Shown here: positions 16,260 to 25,443 of the stretch, in pieces
How positions within the stretch are numbered: position 1 is the stretch's first letter
How the letters are laid out: each line of letters starts with the position of its first letter
From: Candidatus Dechloromonas phosphorivorans
GTDB lineage: Bacteria; Pseudomonadota; Gammaproteobacteria; Burkholderiales; Rhodocyclaceae
NCBI GenBank assembly: GCA_016709495.1
Contig: JADJMS010000021.1
Coordinates: 1-64,000 of the forward strand
DNA: 64,000 nt
Direction of reading: 5' to 3'
Program-made: the position numbers and the translations under genes
Notes under the pieces: generated by a model
The model's database searches: none
What the model saw: only the letters and a program-made list of their open reading frames with translations
Told to the model about the DNA's origin: nothing

Positions 16260-16450
16260 AATGGACTGACATCAACGATATCGCTATTGAACTGAGCGAT
16301 ACGCATCCGGACCAAGACCCGCTCAAATTGAATTTCGTTGACCTACGCAACTGGGTGATGGCTTTACCGGATTTCAAGGATGATCCGAAGCATTGCGGCG
16401 AAAAAATTCTTGAAGCCATCCAGCAGGCCTGGATCGACGAAGTGTCCTGA
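16256..16450 (+). CDS. iscX: Fe-S assembly protein IscX
   Basis: A 64-aa acidic protein (MKWTDINDIAIELSDTHPD) with the DLRNWVMALPDF and EAIQQAWIDE segments of IscX/YfhJ, which binds IscS and tunes its activity. It overlaps the fdx stop by ATGA and is the last gene of the isc operon, followed by a hairpin. Confidence 0.95.
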   Translation: MKWTDINDIAIELSDTHPDQDPLKLNFVDLRNWVMALPDFKDDPKHCGEKILEAIQQAWIDEVS

Positions 16451-16454
16451 AAGG

Positions 16455-16487
16455 GCAATCTGTCACTGAACATCAGTGACAGATTGC
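16455..16487. terminator. Hairpin between convergent iscX and gpmI
   Basis: A perfect 15-bp stem (GCAATCTGTCACTGA and its complement) with a 3-base loop lies 4 bp after the iscX stop and 8 bp from the gpmI stop. There is no long T-run on either side, so it may be a bidirectional terminator or an mRNA 3' end stabiliser. Confidence 0.7.
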
Positions 16488-16495
16488 TTGTTCCA

Positions 16496-18145
16496 TTAGT
16501 CTTTGCCGGAGACTTCCAGCAGACTTTCGTCCCAACTGGCGTGTTTTTCCAGCCCCAGCAGATTAGCCACCGTGGCGGCAATATTGGACAAACCGGCAGT
16601 TGCTGTCTGATTAAGACTTAATTTGCCGCCAGTTGTGTTGTCGTAAAGGATCAGCGGCACCGGATTCAGCGTGTGTGCCGTTTTGGCCTTGAATGAACCA
16701 TCAGCGTTCAACGCCGGTTGCTTGGTTTTTTTATCAATCTCAAACATTTCATCGGCATTGCCGTGGTCGGCAGTGATCAAGGCAACACCGCCCAGCGCAT
16801 CGATCACCGGCAGTATGCGTGCCAGTTGCAGATCCAGCGCTTCAATCGACATCGTAGCTGCGCGGAAATTGCCGGTGTGACCGACCATGTCGCCATTGGC
16901 GAAGTTGCAGCGCAGGGTCTTGTATTGACCACATTGCAACGCCGCGATCATTGCATCGGCAATTTCAGCGGCTTTCATCCATGGGCGTTGCTCAAAAGGT
17001 ACGACATCGCTGGGTACTTCCTGCCAGGTTTCACCTTCGAATTTGCCGGAGCGGTTACCGTTCCAGAAGTAGGTGACATGACCGAATTTCTGGGTTTCCG
17101 AGCAGGCAAACTGGGCGATGCCGGATTTGGCGAACCATTCGCCGGTGGTGTCCTTGATTGCTGGCGGTGCAACCAGGAAGCGGGCCGGTAATTTCAGGTC
17201 GCCGTCGTACTGCAACATGCCGGCGTAGGTCACTTTTGGGCTGCGAACCCGGTCAAACTTCACGAATTGTGCCTCCTCGAAGGCGCGGGTGATTTCAATC
17301 GCGCGGTCACCCCGGAAATTGAAGAAGACAACCGAATCGCCATCCTCAATGGTGCCGACAGCTTTGCCGTTTTCACCAATGACGAATGCTGGCAAATCCT
17401 GATCAATGGTGCCAGGATTTTGCTCGCGCAGGCCGTTGACCGCAGCCGTTGCACTCGCGAATTGCTGGCCTTCGCCTAAAACGTGCGTCTTCCATCCCCT
17501 GTCGACCATAGGCCAATTTGCATCGTAGCGGTCCATCGTAATGAATTGTCGGCCACCGCCAGAGGCGATGCGGGCATCGAAGCCATCCAAACTGATCTCA
17601 GCCAGGAATGCTTCAAACGGCACAACGTAGTCGAGTGCGCTGGTTTCCGGCACGTCGCGGCCATCAAGCAGGGCGTGGATGCGGACAGTCTTGATGCCCT
17701 CAAGCTTGGCCTGAGCAACCATCGCTTTGAGGTGGTCGATGTGACTATGGACGTTACCGTCGGAGAAAAGACCGATGAAATGCACCACACCGCGACCCGC
17801 TTTTGCGCCGGCGATAATTTGTTGCCACGCCTCACCTTGCCATATTGCGCCGCTGGCTATTGCATTGGAAACCAACGAGGCGCCTTGACTATAGACTTGG
17901 CCAGCCCCAATGGCATTGTGGCCAACCTCGGAATTTCCCATGTCGTCATCTGACGGCATGCCAACGGCTGTGCCATGTGCTCGCAAAGTGATGTTTGGAT
18001 ATTGAGCAAACAAACGGTCAAGCGTCGGCTTTTTGGCAGCAGCAATGGCGCTGCCAACATCGGTCTTGGGAATGCCATAGCCATCCATGACGATGATGAC
18101 GACAGGACCAATGACACCAGAGAAGTTCGGATTTTTTTGCAGCAT
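16496..18145 (-). CDS. gpmI: 2,3-bisphosphoglycerate-independent phosphoglycerate mutase
   Basis: Interconverts 3- and 2-phosphoglycerate in glycolysis and gluconeogenesis, Mn-dependent. 549 aa. Alkaline-phosphatase-fold motifs: VIIVMDGYGIP (metal Asp), the phospho-serine in MGNSEVGHNAIGAG (about residue 70), FSDGNVHSHIDHL, FANGDMVGHTG and TADHGNADEM. Slightly longer than the usual ~510-515 aa. Single-gene unit convergent with the isc operon. Confidence 0.95.
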   Translation of the reverse strand: MLQKNPNFSGVIGPVVIIVMDGYGIPKTDVGSAIAAAKKPTLDRLFAQYPNITLRAHGTAVGMPSDDDMGNSEVGHNAIGAGQVYSQGASLVSNAIASGAIWQGEAWQQIIAGAKAGRGVVHFIGLFSDGNVHSHIDHLKAMVAQAKLEGIKTVRIHALLDGRDVPETSALDYVVPFEAFLAEISLDGFDARIASGGGRQFITMDRYDANWPMVDRGWKTHVLGEGQQFASATAAVNGLREQNPGTIDQDLPAFVIGENGKAVGTIEDGDSVVFFNFRGDRAIEITRAFEEAQFVKFDRVRSPKVTYAGMLQYDGDLKLPARFLVAPPAIKDTTGEWFAKSGIAQFACSETQKFGHVTYFWNGNRSGKFEGETWQEVPSDVVPFEQRPWMKAAEIADAMIAALQCGQYKTLRCNFANGDMVGHTGNFRAATMSIEALDLQLARILPVIDALGGVALITADHGNADEMFEIDKKTKQPALNADGSFKAKTAHTLNPVPLILYDNTTGGKLSLNQTATAGLSNIAATVANLLGLEKHASWDESLLEVSGKD

Positions 18146-18213
18146 GGTCGTAGTTCCAGCTTAAATGAATAAACGGCGGCAAGTATCCTTGCCTGCGAAG
18201 GGTGAGTCAATGT

Positions 18214-18831
18214 TCAAGGCTTGGGTGGATTGAGCGTTGGGAGTGTCAGGTGATAGCGCATTGCCAGCAGGCGCAAGAGCAGCACGATTGCCATGCCGAC
18301 CCAGGCGCTGGCGATTGCCGAAAGTCCAATTTCCTGTAAAACAATGAGTGACAGTGCGCCAGCCCAGGCTGCGGTTGCATAGAGTTCACCTTTGAGAAAT
18401 ACCAGCGGTACATCATTGCAAAGAATGTCACGCAACACACCCCCAACCACGCCGGTAATAACGCCCATTAAACTGGCAACAAGCCACGGGGCGTGCCATT
18501 GCAGCGCAATCTGGGTGCCTACGATAGTAAACAAGGCAAGCCCGATGGCATCGGGGATCAGGAAAAGACGTGGGGGCAGGGGACGGTTGCGGACAGCAAA
18601 AAATGTGATGAGGCCGGCGCTGAGCGCAACGATCAAATAGGTTTGATCAACCACCCAAAAAACATTTCGGTCGAGCAAAAGGTCACGAATTGTGCCACCA
18701 CCTAATGCCGTAGCAACACCGACCAGCAGGGCGCCGATTAAATCCATTTGCTTGCGTCCGGCATCGAGCACACCGGTCAAAGCGTTAACCGCTACTGCAA
18801 CCAGTCCAACCCAGTAGAGCAGGGCGTCCAT
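18214..18831 (-). CDS. TRIC/YicG-family inner-membrane protein (UPF0126)
   Basis: A 205-aa protein with about seven hydrophobic helices and two glycine-rich repeats: GVATALGGGTIRDLLLDR in the first half and GVITGVVGGVLRDIL in the second. This is the inverted-repeat TRIC cation-channel fold (Pfam UPF0126/TRIC pairs). Bacterial members form homotrimeric cation channels; the E. coli YicG relative has been linked to glycine export. The substrate here is unknown. It lies 6 bp downstream of smpB. Confidence 0.85.
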   Translation of the reverse strand: MDALLYWVGLVAVAVNALTGVLDAGRKQMDLIGALLVGVATALGGGTIRDLLLDRNVFWVVDQTYLIVALSAGLITFFAVRNRPLPPRLFLIPDAIGLALFTIVGTQIALQWHAPWLVASLMGVITGVVGGVLRDILCNDVPLVFLKGELYATAAWAGALSLIVLQEIGLSAIASAWVGMAIVLLLRLLAMRYHLTLPTLNPPKP

Positions 18832-18837
18832 GGCGGG

Positions 18838-19287
18838 TTAGCGCTGCTTTTCCTTCAGGATCTGCTCTTTTTCACGCTTCCAGTCTTTTTCCTGCTCGTC
18901 ATTTCGCTTGTCGTGCTGTTTTTTACCCTTGGCAAGGCCGACTTCAAGTTTGATGCGACCATTTTTATAGTGCAAATCGAGCGGAATCAGGGCGTAGCCG
19001 GCTCGTTCCACTTTGCCGATCAGTTTCATGATCTCGGTGTCGTGCAGCAGGAGTTTACGCGTTCGAGTCGGGTCCGGACTGACATGGGTGGATGCTGCCA
19101 GCAGGGGCGTGATATGCATGCCAATCAGGAATATTTCACCGCCCTTGATGACAACGTAGGATTCCTTGATGTTCATCCGGCCAGCACGAATCGCCTTGAC
19201 CTCCCAACCTTGGAGTGCAAGTCCTGCTTCATACTTCTCTTCGACAAAGTAGTCGTGAAAAGCTTTTTTGTTGACCGTAATGCTCAT
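18838..19287 (-). CDS. smpB: SsrA-binding protein SmpB
   Basis: Binds tmRNA and delivers it to stalled ribosomes. 149 aa. Conserved segments: NKKAFHDYFVEEKYEAGLALQGWEVKAIRAGR, the RNA-binding barrel, and the basic tail (GLAKGKKQHDKRNDEQEKDWKREKEQI) that mimics an anticodon stem. It is divergent from ratA, an arrangement common in proteobacteria. Confidence 0.96.
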   Translation of the reverse strand: MSITVNKKAFHDYFVEEKYEAGLALQGWEVKAIRAGRMNIKESYVVIKGGEIFLIGMHITPLLAASTHVSPDPTRTRKLLLHDTEIMKLIGKVERAGYALIPLDLHYKNGRIKLEVGLAKGKKQHDKRNDEQEKDWKREKEQILKEKQR

Positions 19288-19344
19288 GCTGCCGTTGATC
19301 CATTAAAATCACTATTTTACAGGAAACAGGAACGCTGACGCCGC

Positions 19345-19788
19345 ATGGCTCTGGTCGAAAAAACCGTATTGATCGAACAATCTGCGGAACGCATGTTTGC
19401 GCTGGTGGACTCCTGCGAGGATTACCCGACATTCCTGCCCTGGTGTAGCCAAACCGAGGTGAAGTATCGCGATGAGCTAAAAACGGTGGCTACGCTGCAT
19501 ATCAACTATCACAGCGTCAAATCCAGCTTTACGACGCAGAACGATAAAGAACACCCGGTTTCAATGAAGATTTGTCTGGTCGATGGCCCATTTCGTCGTT
19601 TGGAAGGCTCGTGGCGCTTCAAGGTGCTGGCAGAGAATGCCTGCAAGATTGAATTCCAGTTGCACTATGAGTTTTCGAGCAAGTTGTTCGAAAAGGTGAT
19701 CGGGCCAGTCTTCAATCATATCGCCAATACTTTTGTCGATGCCTTTGTGCGTCGAGCTACTCAAGTTTATGGGACGCAAAATGGCTGA
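19345..19788 (+). CDS. ratA: RatA/COQ10-family START-domain protein
   Basis: A 147-aa START-like protein. It opens with VEKTVLIEQSAERMFALVDSCEDYPTFLPWCS and includes SFTTQNDK and GPFRRLEGSWRF, the hallmark of the RatA/COQ10 polyketide-cyclase family. E. coli RatA was described as an inhibitor of ribosomal subunit association. The mitochondrial relative COQ10 binds ubiquinone, so a role in quinone handling is equally possible. It is followed by an rnfH-type gene overlapping by 8 bp, the usual pair. Confidence 0.9.
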   Translation: MALVEKTVLIEQSAERMFALVDSCEDYPTFLPWCSQTEVKYRDELKTVATLHINYHSVKSSFTTQNDKEHPVSMKICLVDGPFRRLEGSWRFKVLAENACKIEFQLHYEFSSKLFEKVIGPVFNHIANTFVDAFVRRATQVYGTQNG

Positions 19789-20104
19789 AATGTTGAATGT
19801 CGAGGTCTGCTACGCGCTGCCTGAAAAGCAGTTGCTGATAAAAGTGAAGTTGCCGGAAGGTTCAACCCTGCAGCAGGCACTTGAGGCTTCCGGGGTGTTG
19901 GAAAAAAACCCGGAAATCGATCTCAAAAAGAACAAATTTGGCGTGTTTGCCAAACTGTCGAAGCTGGATACGGTATTACGCGACAAGGATCGCGTCGAAA
20001 TCTACCGGCCACTGATTGCTGATCCGAAAGAAGTTCGCAAGCAACGCGCGGCCGAAGGAAAGGTCATGAAAAAAGGCGCCGGGGAAACCGACGCCGAGGC
20101 TTGA
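19781..20104 (+). CDS. RnfH/RatB family protein (UPF0125)
   Basis: A 107-aa ubiquitin-fold protein (MAEMLNVEVCYALPEKQ, then DLKKNKFGVFAKL and VEIYRPLIADPKE), typical of the RnfH/UPF0125 family. The ATG at 19781 overlaps the ratA stop, so the longer in-frame reading from 19733 is not used. The C-terminus is highly charged (RKQRAAEGKVMKKGAGE). Function is unclear; the name comes from genetic linkage to rnf genes in other species. Confidence 0.88.
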   Translation: MAEMLNVEVCYALPEKQLLIKVKLPEGSTLQQALEASGVLEKNPEIDLKKNKFGVFAKLSKLDTVLRDKDRVEIYRPLIADPKEVRKQRAAEGKVMKKGAGETDAEA

Positions 20105-20119
20105 TACAAGAAAAAAAGG

Positions 20120-20596
20120 TTATTTGCAGGAATCGCTGACAGCACGCCGTGCGCGTTCCATTTCTTTCGCCTTTTCAGCTTCCTCCATGACACGACGCTC
20201 ACCTTTTTCGTCGACCGTAGCAATACGCTGACCGGATTCGAGCAAGGTAACCTGCTTTTGCGCGCGGTCACAGTTGTCGCGCTTTTCGGCCGCGAGAGCT
20301 TTTTCTTTGGCATCTTTTTCGGATTTCTCCGTCAATTCCTGTTGGCGTTTTTTAAATTCCAACTCTTTTTCAGCCATTGATTTTGGCGCTTCAGCAGGTT
20401 TCGCTGAGCTGGGTGCATTTGATGTTGGTACTTTTCCACCGATGATGCGCGAGCCATCCTTGGCTGAGCCGGGTGGTGGCGTATCTGAAATTACCGTATG
20501 TCCACTGCTATCTTTCCATTGATAGGTTTGGGCATTTGTATTCAAGGCTGTTACGGTCGACGCAATTCCGAAGACAAAAATTAAGAGGTTTTTCAT
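20120..20596 (-). CDS. Secreted DUF4124-domain protein
   Basis: A 158-aa exported protein. The N-terminal signal peptide ends near TNAQ. A DUF4124 domain follows (TYQWKDSSGHTVISDTPPP), then a Pro/Ser/Ala linker and a long charged, probably coiled-coil region rich in Lys and Glu. DUF4124 proteins are common in beta/gammaproteobacterial envelopes; function unknown. Convergent with rnfH (15 bp gap) and divergent from guaB. Confidence 0.85.
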   Translation of the reverse strand: MKNLLIFVFGIASTVTALNTNAQTYQWKDSSGHTVISDTPPPGSAKDGSRIIGGKVPTSNAPSSAKPAEAPKSMAEKELEFKKRQQELTEKSEKDAKEKALAAEKRDNCDRAQKQVTLLESGQRIATVDEKGERRVMEEAEKAKEMERARRAVSDSCK

Positions 20597-20624
20597 GGTT
20601 ATCGGGAGTTCTCAGTGTTTTCTG

Positions 20625-20630
20625 TATAAT
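20625..20630 (+). promoter_or_regulatory. guaB -10 element
   Basis: A consensus TATAAT preceded directly by TG, 28 bp ahead of the guaB start. The -35 region is weak by eye. It lies in the short divergent gap with the DUF4124 gene. Confidence 0.55.
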
Positions 20631-20658
20631 ACGATTTTGTGACCTTGGATTAAAGGCC

Positions 20659-22093
20659 GTGCGACTCCTGCAAAAAGCCCTCACCTTTGACGACGTTCTG
20701 CTCGTCCCCGCTCATTCCCAGATTCTGCCACGTGATGTGGGTCTTGCGACCCGGTTAACACGAAACATTATATTAAACCTCCCTTTGCTTTCGGCCGCCA
20801 TGGATACGGTGACTGAAGGTCGCCTCGCCATTGCGCTGGCTCAGGAAGGTGGTATCGGCATCATTCACAAGAACTTTACTGCCAAGGCCCAGGCCGCTGA
20901 GGTGGCAAAGGTCAAGCGTTTTGAATCCGGTATTTTGAAAGATCCAATCACCATTCCGCCAACCATGACGGTACGCGATGTTCTCGAAATCACCCGCCAG
21001 TATCGTATTTCCGGCCTGCCGGTAATCGACAAGGCGGGTAAGGTGGTTGGCATTGTGACTAACCGCGATCTACGTTTTGAAACCAATCTCGATCAGCCAG
21101 TTAAAGCGATCATGACCCCGCGTAAACGCCTGGTCACGGTGCGCGAAGGTGCTAGTGTCGAGGATGCGAAAGAATTGATCCGCAAGCATCGTCTCGAACG
21201 CGTTCTAGTGATTGATGATGAATGGCACATGCGCGGCCTGATTACGGTCAAGGATATTCTCAAGTCGACTGAACACCCGCTGGCCAATAAGGATTCATCA
21301 GGTCATTTGCGTGCCGGCGCAGCAGTTGGTGTTGGGCCGGGTACCGAAGAGCGTATCGCCTTGCTGGCTGAGGCGGGTGTTGATGTGATCGTTGTTGATA
21401 CGGCACACGGCCATTCGCAAGGCGTTCTGGATCGCGTCAATTGGACCAAGAAAAATTTCCCGCATATTGAAGTGATCGGCGGCAATATTGCGACGGCTGA
21501 CGCTGCTCGTGCGCTGGTTGATAACGGAGCGGATGCTGTCAAAGTCGGTATTGGCCCAGGTTCTATCTGTACGACGCGTATCGTTGCGGGCGTTGGGGTG
21601 CCGCAAATTACCGCCATCCAGAATGTCTCGGAAGCGCTGGCTGGTAGCGGCGTGCCGATGATTGCTGATGGTGGCGTGCGTTACTCCGGCGATATCGCCA
21701 AGGCGATTGCGGCGGGTGCCGATACGGTTATGCTCGGTGGCTTGTTCGCGGGCACCGAGGAAGCACCTGGCGAAGTTGAGCTTTTCCAGGGGCGTTCCTA
21801 CAAGTCCTATCGCGGCATGGGTTCGCTGGGTGCGATGCAGGCGGGTTCTTCGGATCGTTACTTCCAGGAAAACACCTCCAACGTCGAGAAATTCGTGCCG
21901 GAAGGTATCGAAGGCCGTGTTCCTTACAAGGGGCCGGTACTCGCCGTGATTCACCAATTGATGGGTGGTTTGCGTTCGTCAATGGGTTATCTGGGTTGTG
22001 CCAGCATTGCTGAAATGCACGAGCGCTATCCGTGAATCGCACGTGCATGATGTGCAGATCACCAAGGAAGCACCCAACTACCACGTCGAGTAA
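20659..22093 (+). CDS. guaB: IMP dehydrogenase (C-terminal frame break)
   Basis: Oxidises IMP to XMP with NAD, the committed step of GMP synthesis. The GTG start at 20659 (RLLQKALTFDDVLLVPAHS) is chosen by family alignment. A TIM barrel surrounds two CBS domains (residues ~95-205). The catalytic cysteine loop is GIGPGSICTTRIVAGVG, and the flap region is SYKSYRGMGSLGAM. The frame as read stops at 22035 after IAEMHERYP. The expected C-terminus (IRESHVHDVQITKEAPNYH) follows in another frame up to the stop at 22091-22093. About a dozen residues between the two parts are missing, so a short deletion, probably an assembly error, lies near 22024. Confidence 0.94.
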
Positions 22094-22110
22094 TCGACCC
22101 CGTACCCAGG

Positions 22111-22144
22111 AAGGCGGCTCAGCATTTTTTGCAGTAGCCGCCTT
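22111..22144 (+). terminator. Hairpin between guaB and guaA
   Basis: A 9-bp stem AAGGCGGCT / AGCCGCCTT with a 16-base loop lies between guaB and guaA, 20 bp before the guaA start. It is followed by TTATTC, only a short T-run. It may be a partial terminator that lowers guaA relative to guaB. Confidence 0.45.
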
Positions 22145-22164
22145 TATTCATTCAAGGCTTAGCA

Positions 22165-23754
22165 ATGGCTCACCAGAAAATACTCATCCTCGATTTCGGC
22201 TCCCAGGTCACCCAGTTGATCGCCCGTCGCGTGCGCGAAGCCAAGGTGTTTTGTGAAATTCATCCCTACGATGTGGCTGATGATTTCATCCGCAATTACG
22301 GCGCCAGCGGCATCATTCTTTCCGGTGGCCCGAGTTCGGTCACGGAAGGCGATACACCGCGCGCGCCGGAAGTCGTTTTCCAGATGGGTGTTCCGGTACT
22401 GGGTATTTGTTATGGCATGCAGACCATGGCGCAGCAGCTGGGCGGCAAGGTGATGACGGCCGAAGCCGCTGGCAAAGCCCGCGAGTTTGGTTACTCGGAA
22501 GTCCGCGCCCACGGCCATACGTCACTGCTCAAGGGGCTTGCTGACTTTACGACGGCAGAGAGCCATGGCATGTTCAAGGTATGGATGAGCCATGGCGATT
22601 CAGTGATGGAAATGCCACCTGGTTTCAAGATGATGGCTTCGACGCCTTCCTGTCCGATTGCCGGTATGGCCGATGAGGAACGTAAGTTCTATGCCGTCCA
22701 GTTCCACCCGGAAGTAACGCACACACTACAAGGCCGCGCCATTCTTGAACGCTTTGTGCATGGCATTTGTGGCTGTGGTACGGATTGGGTGATGGGCGAT
22801 TATGTGGCCGAAGCAGTGGCCTCGATTCGCGCTCAGGTCGGTACGGATGATGTGATTCTTGGCCTGTCCGGCGGTGTTGATTCGAGCGTTGCTGCGGCAC
22901 TCATCCATCGCGCCATTGGCGATCAGCTGACTTGCGTTTTTGTCGATCATGGCTTGTTACGCCTGAAAGAAGGCGACATGGTCATGGATATGTTTGCTTT
23001 CATGGGCAAGCTGGCCGGCGTCTCCGACCCGGAACAGAAGCGCAAGATCATCGGCAAGGAGTTTGTCGAGGTTTTCCAGGCTGAATCCAAGAAGTTGAGT
23101 GCCGCCAAGTGGCTGGCCCAGGGCACCATCTACCCGGACGTGATCGAATCCGCCGGCAAGGGCAAGAAGGGCGCCCACACCATCAAGAGCCACCACAATG
23201 TTGGTGGCCTGCCGGAGGACATGCATCTCAAGCTGCTTGAGCCACTACGCGAACTGTTCAAGGACGAAGTCCGCGAACTCGGCGTCGAGCTTGGTTTGCC
23301 TCGCGAGATGGTTTATCGCCACCCATTCCCTGGTCCGGGCCTCGGTGTGCGCATTCTTGGCGAGGTCAAACTGGAATCGGCGCACTTGCTGCAACGAGCG
23401 GATGATATTTTCATCAATGAATTGCGGTCGACCGTAGCAACTGAACGCGACGTTGCCGCTGGCGCTTGTGCCCCAGCTGATATCGGTAAATCCTGGTACG
23501 ACCTGACCAGCCAGGCTTTTGCCGTCTTCTTGCCAGTCAAGAGCGTTGGTGTGATGGGTGATGGCCGTACCTACGAAAATGTCGTTGCCTTGCGTGCTGT
23601 GGTTACCAGCGACTTCATGACAGCACACTGGGCACATTTGCCGTATGAACTGCTTGGCCGCGTTTCCAATCGGATCATCAATGAAGTTCGTGGTCTGAAT
23701 CGCGTTGTTTATGACGTATCCGGCAAACCGCCGGCAACGATCGAATGGGAATAA
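22165..23754 (+). CDS. guaA: GMP synthase (glutamine-hydrolysing)
   Basis: Converts XMP to GMP with glutamine as nitrogen donor. 529 aa. The N-terminal class I amidotransferase has nucleophile Cys in PVLGICYGMQ (about residue 80) and the His-Glu pair in VQFHPEVTHT. The ATP-pyrophosphatase domain has the P-loop LGLSGGVDSSVAAAL. The C-terminal dimerisation domain ends in SGKPPATIEWE. It follows guaB, giving the common guaBA unit. Confidence 0.97.
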   Translation: MAHQKILILDFGSQVTQLIARRVREAKVFCEIHPYDVADDFIRNYGASGIILSGGPSSVTEGDTPRAPEVVFQMGVPVLGICYGMQTMAQQLGGKVMTAEAAGKAREFGYSEVRAHGHTSLLKGLADFTTAESHGMFKVWMSHGDSVMEMPPGFKMMASTPSCPIAGMADEERKFYAVQFHPEVTHTLQGRAILERFVHGICGCGTDWVMGDYVAEAVASIRAQVGTDDVILGLSGGVDSSVAAALIHRAIGDQLTCVFVDHGLLRLKEGDMVMDMFAFMGKLAGVSDPEQKRKIIGKEFVEVFQAESKKLSAAKWLAQGTIYPDVIESAGKGKKGAHTIKSHHNVGGLPEDMHLKLLEPLRELFKDEVRELGVELGLPREMVYRHPFPGPGLGVRILGEVKLESAHLLQRADDIFINELRSTVATERDVAAGACAPADIGKSWYDLTSQAFAVFLPVKSVGVMGDGRTYENVVALRAVVTSDFMTAHWAHLPYELLGRVSNRIINEVRGLNRVVYDVSGKPPATIEWE

Positions 23755-24233
23755 GCGAGGAAAAAATCGTCGTTTTAGGCGACGAGTTTTTCATGCGTGA
23801 GGCCATTTCGCTGGCGCGTGGAGCAGAGTGCCTCGGTGAAGTACCGGTTGGTGCGGTGGTGGTCAAGGATGGGGTGATCATTGGTCGTGGGTTTAACTCG
23901 CCGATAGGCCAGAGCGACCCGACTGCACATGCCGAAATCGCTGCTTTGCGCGACGCTGCGCAAAAGTTGGGTAATTACCGGCTGCCGGGTTGTGAATTGT
24001 TCGTCACGCTGGAGCCTTGTGCCATGTGCGCCGGAGCCATCATGCACGCGCGGATCAGCCGTGTGATTTACGGGGCACGCGATGCCAAAACTGGCGTGCA
24101 TGGCAGCGTGGTTGATCTTTTCGGTGTCGAGCGCCTGAATCACCACGCGACTGTTCTTGGTGGTGTGCTAGCTGACGAATGCAGCAGCATGCTGTCGCAG
24201 TTTTTTGCCGACCGGCGCAAGAGGGCGCAATGA
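23745..24233 (+). CDS. tadA: tRNA-specific adenosine deaminase TadA
   Basis: Deaminates A34 to inosine in tRNA-Arg(ACG). 162 aa. Zinc and catalytic motifs of the deaminase fold: HAEIAAL (catalytic Glu) and PCAMCAGAIMHARI. The start overlaps the end of guaA by 10 bp. The residues before DEFFMREAI fit the usual TadA N-terminus, which supports this start. It overlaps the next gene by ATGA. Confidence 0.95.
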   Translation: MGISEEKIVVLGDEFFMREAISLARGAECLGEVPVGAVVVKDGVIIGRGFNSPIGQSDPTAHAEIAALRDAAQKLGNYRLPGCELFVTLEPCAMCAGAIMHARISRVIYGARDAKTGVHGSVVDLFGVERLNHHATVLGGVLADECSSMLSQFFADRRKRAQ

Positions 24234-24712
24234 AACTGCTGATTTCGGTCGCTCGCCAAATGATGACCCTGTTTGATGATCAGGGTGAAACGCTGCGCGA
24301 ATACTCGATTTCAACCGCCAAGGCGGGTGTTGGGGAAGTTTCCGGGAGTTATCAGACGCCGCGTGGTCAGCATCTGGTACGCGCCAAAATCGGCGCCGGA
24401 GCGCCGGAAAATGCGGTTTTTGTGCGTCGTCGGCCAACCGGAGAAATCTGGACCCCCGCGCTGGATGTCGAATTCCCTGGCCGTGACTGGATACTAACCC
24501 GCATCCTCTGGCTATCCGGCTGTGAGCCGGGCGCCAACCGTCTGGGTTGTGTCGATACCATGCGCCGTTATATCTACATTCATGGCAGTCCGGAGCGTGC
24601 CGCAATGGGGCAACCGGGATCGCATGGCTGTATCCGCATGCGCAATTGCGACATCGTCGAATTGTTCGATCTGATTCCGGTTTATACGCCGGTTGAAATT
24701 ATCGAAGACTGA
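24230..24712 (+). CDS. L,D-transpeptidase (YkuD domain)
   Basis: A 160-aa YkuD-domain protein that by family forms 3-3 peptidoglycan crosslinks or attaches proteins to the wall. The catalytic motif HGS...SHGCIRM is present (IYIHGSPERAAM, then GSHGCIRMRN) with the nucleophilic cysteine near residue 134. No clear signal peptide or membrane helix is seen, unusual for a periplasmic enzyme. The start at the ATGA overlap with tadA is preferred. Confidence 0.88.
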   Translation: MKLLISVARQMMTLFDDQGETLREYSISTAKAGVGEVSGSYQTPRGQHLVRAKIGAGAPENAVFVRRRPTGEIWTPALDVEFPGRDWILTRILWLSGCEPGANRLGCVDTMRRYIYIHGSPERAAMGQPGSHGCIRMRNCDIVELFDLIPVYTPVEIIED

Positions 24713-25431
24713 ATCGGCTGGCCGTTTGGTCCGAAGCTGCGTTCTTCAAAAAATAGCGATTTTTCTGCGTTGACCGTAACAAGTGTCGCGGCACGGGTTC
24801 CGTATTCCGCAGAGCGAACAAAAATGGCTGACAGTCGGCGTTCCCATTCAAGAGGTACGCCGGTATTGGGCAATTGATCATCGGGGACGATTTCATCGTC
24901 GCGGAGTATGTCGAAAAATGGCTGGCTAGCCGGAAGGTTATGCAAAGCTACGGAAAATCTTTGGCGTGCCGAAATTAGTTTGGGCCATGGGCTGTCCAGC
25001 AGATGGTTTGATAACCCATAGATGCCGGGCGCCAATGAGCGCGCCAGCGGGCCACGATTGCTTGCGTAGTGGAGCGAGTGACCATCGGAAAGGAGCAGGT
25101 TAAAGCCCGAGTAAGCAGCATAATCGAGGGCTGCTAAATATTGTTCTGGCGATTGCCGGCTCTCAAGAAAGTTGCGCGTCAATTCCCCACGTGACAACTC
25201 GCCTTTGGCTGCACCCGGTTCGCGAACATTGGTGACGGCTGCAAAACGCCCGTCTGCGGAAATCCCCAGCCAGGTTCCTCCCGCTTCCAGATCACGGCCG
25301 CCGATAATTTCCGGAGATTCCGGCCAACGGGCAGCTAGCGCAGTTGGCCGGGCATAGAACTCATCGCGATTGGCCGCAACAACCAGCGGAAATGCTGGAT
25401 GTGCGCGCCAAGCGACGAGGATCAAGCACAT
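24682..25431 (-). CDS. NRDE/TANGO2-family protein
   Basis: A 249-aa protein starting MCLILVAW, with the family signature AANRDEFYARPT and GGRDLEAGGTWLGIS. The family relates to Ntn-type folds with Cys2 as a possible catalytic residue. Human TANGO2 belongs to it and has been connected with heme and lipid handling. Bacterial function is not settled. Its last ~30 bp overlap the end of the convergent L,D-transpeptidase gene. Confidence 0.88.
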   Translation of the reverse strand: MCLILVAWRAHPAFPLVVAANRDEFYARPTALAARWPESPEIIGGRDLEAGGTWLGISADGRFAAVTNVREPGAAKGELSRGELTRNFLESRQSPEQYLAALDYAAYSGFNLLLSDGHSLHYASNRGPLARSLAPGIYGLSNHLLDSPWPKLISARQRFSVALHNLPASQPFFDILRDDEIVPDDQLPNTGVPLEWERRLSAIFVRSAEYGTRAATLVTVNAEKSLFFEERSFGPNGQPIQSSIISTGV

Positions 25432-25443
25432 TTTTTCCTGATT

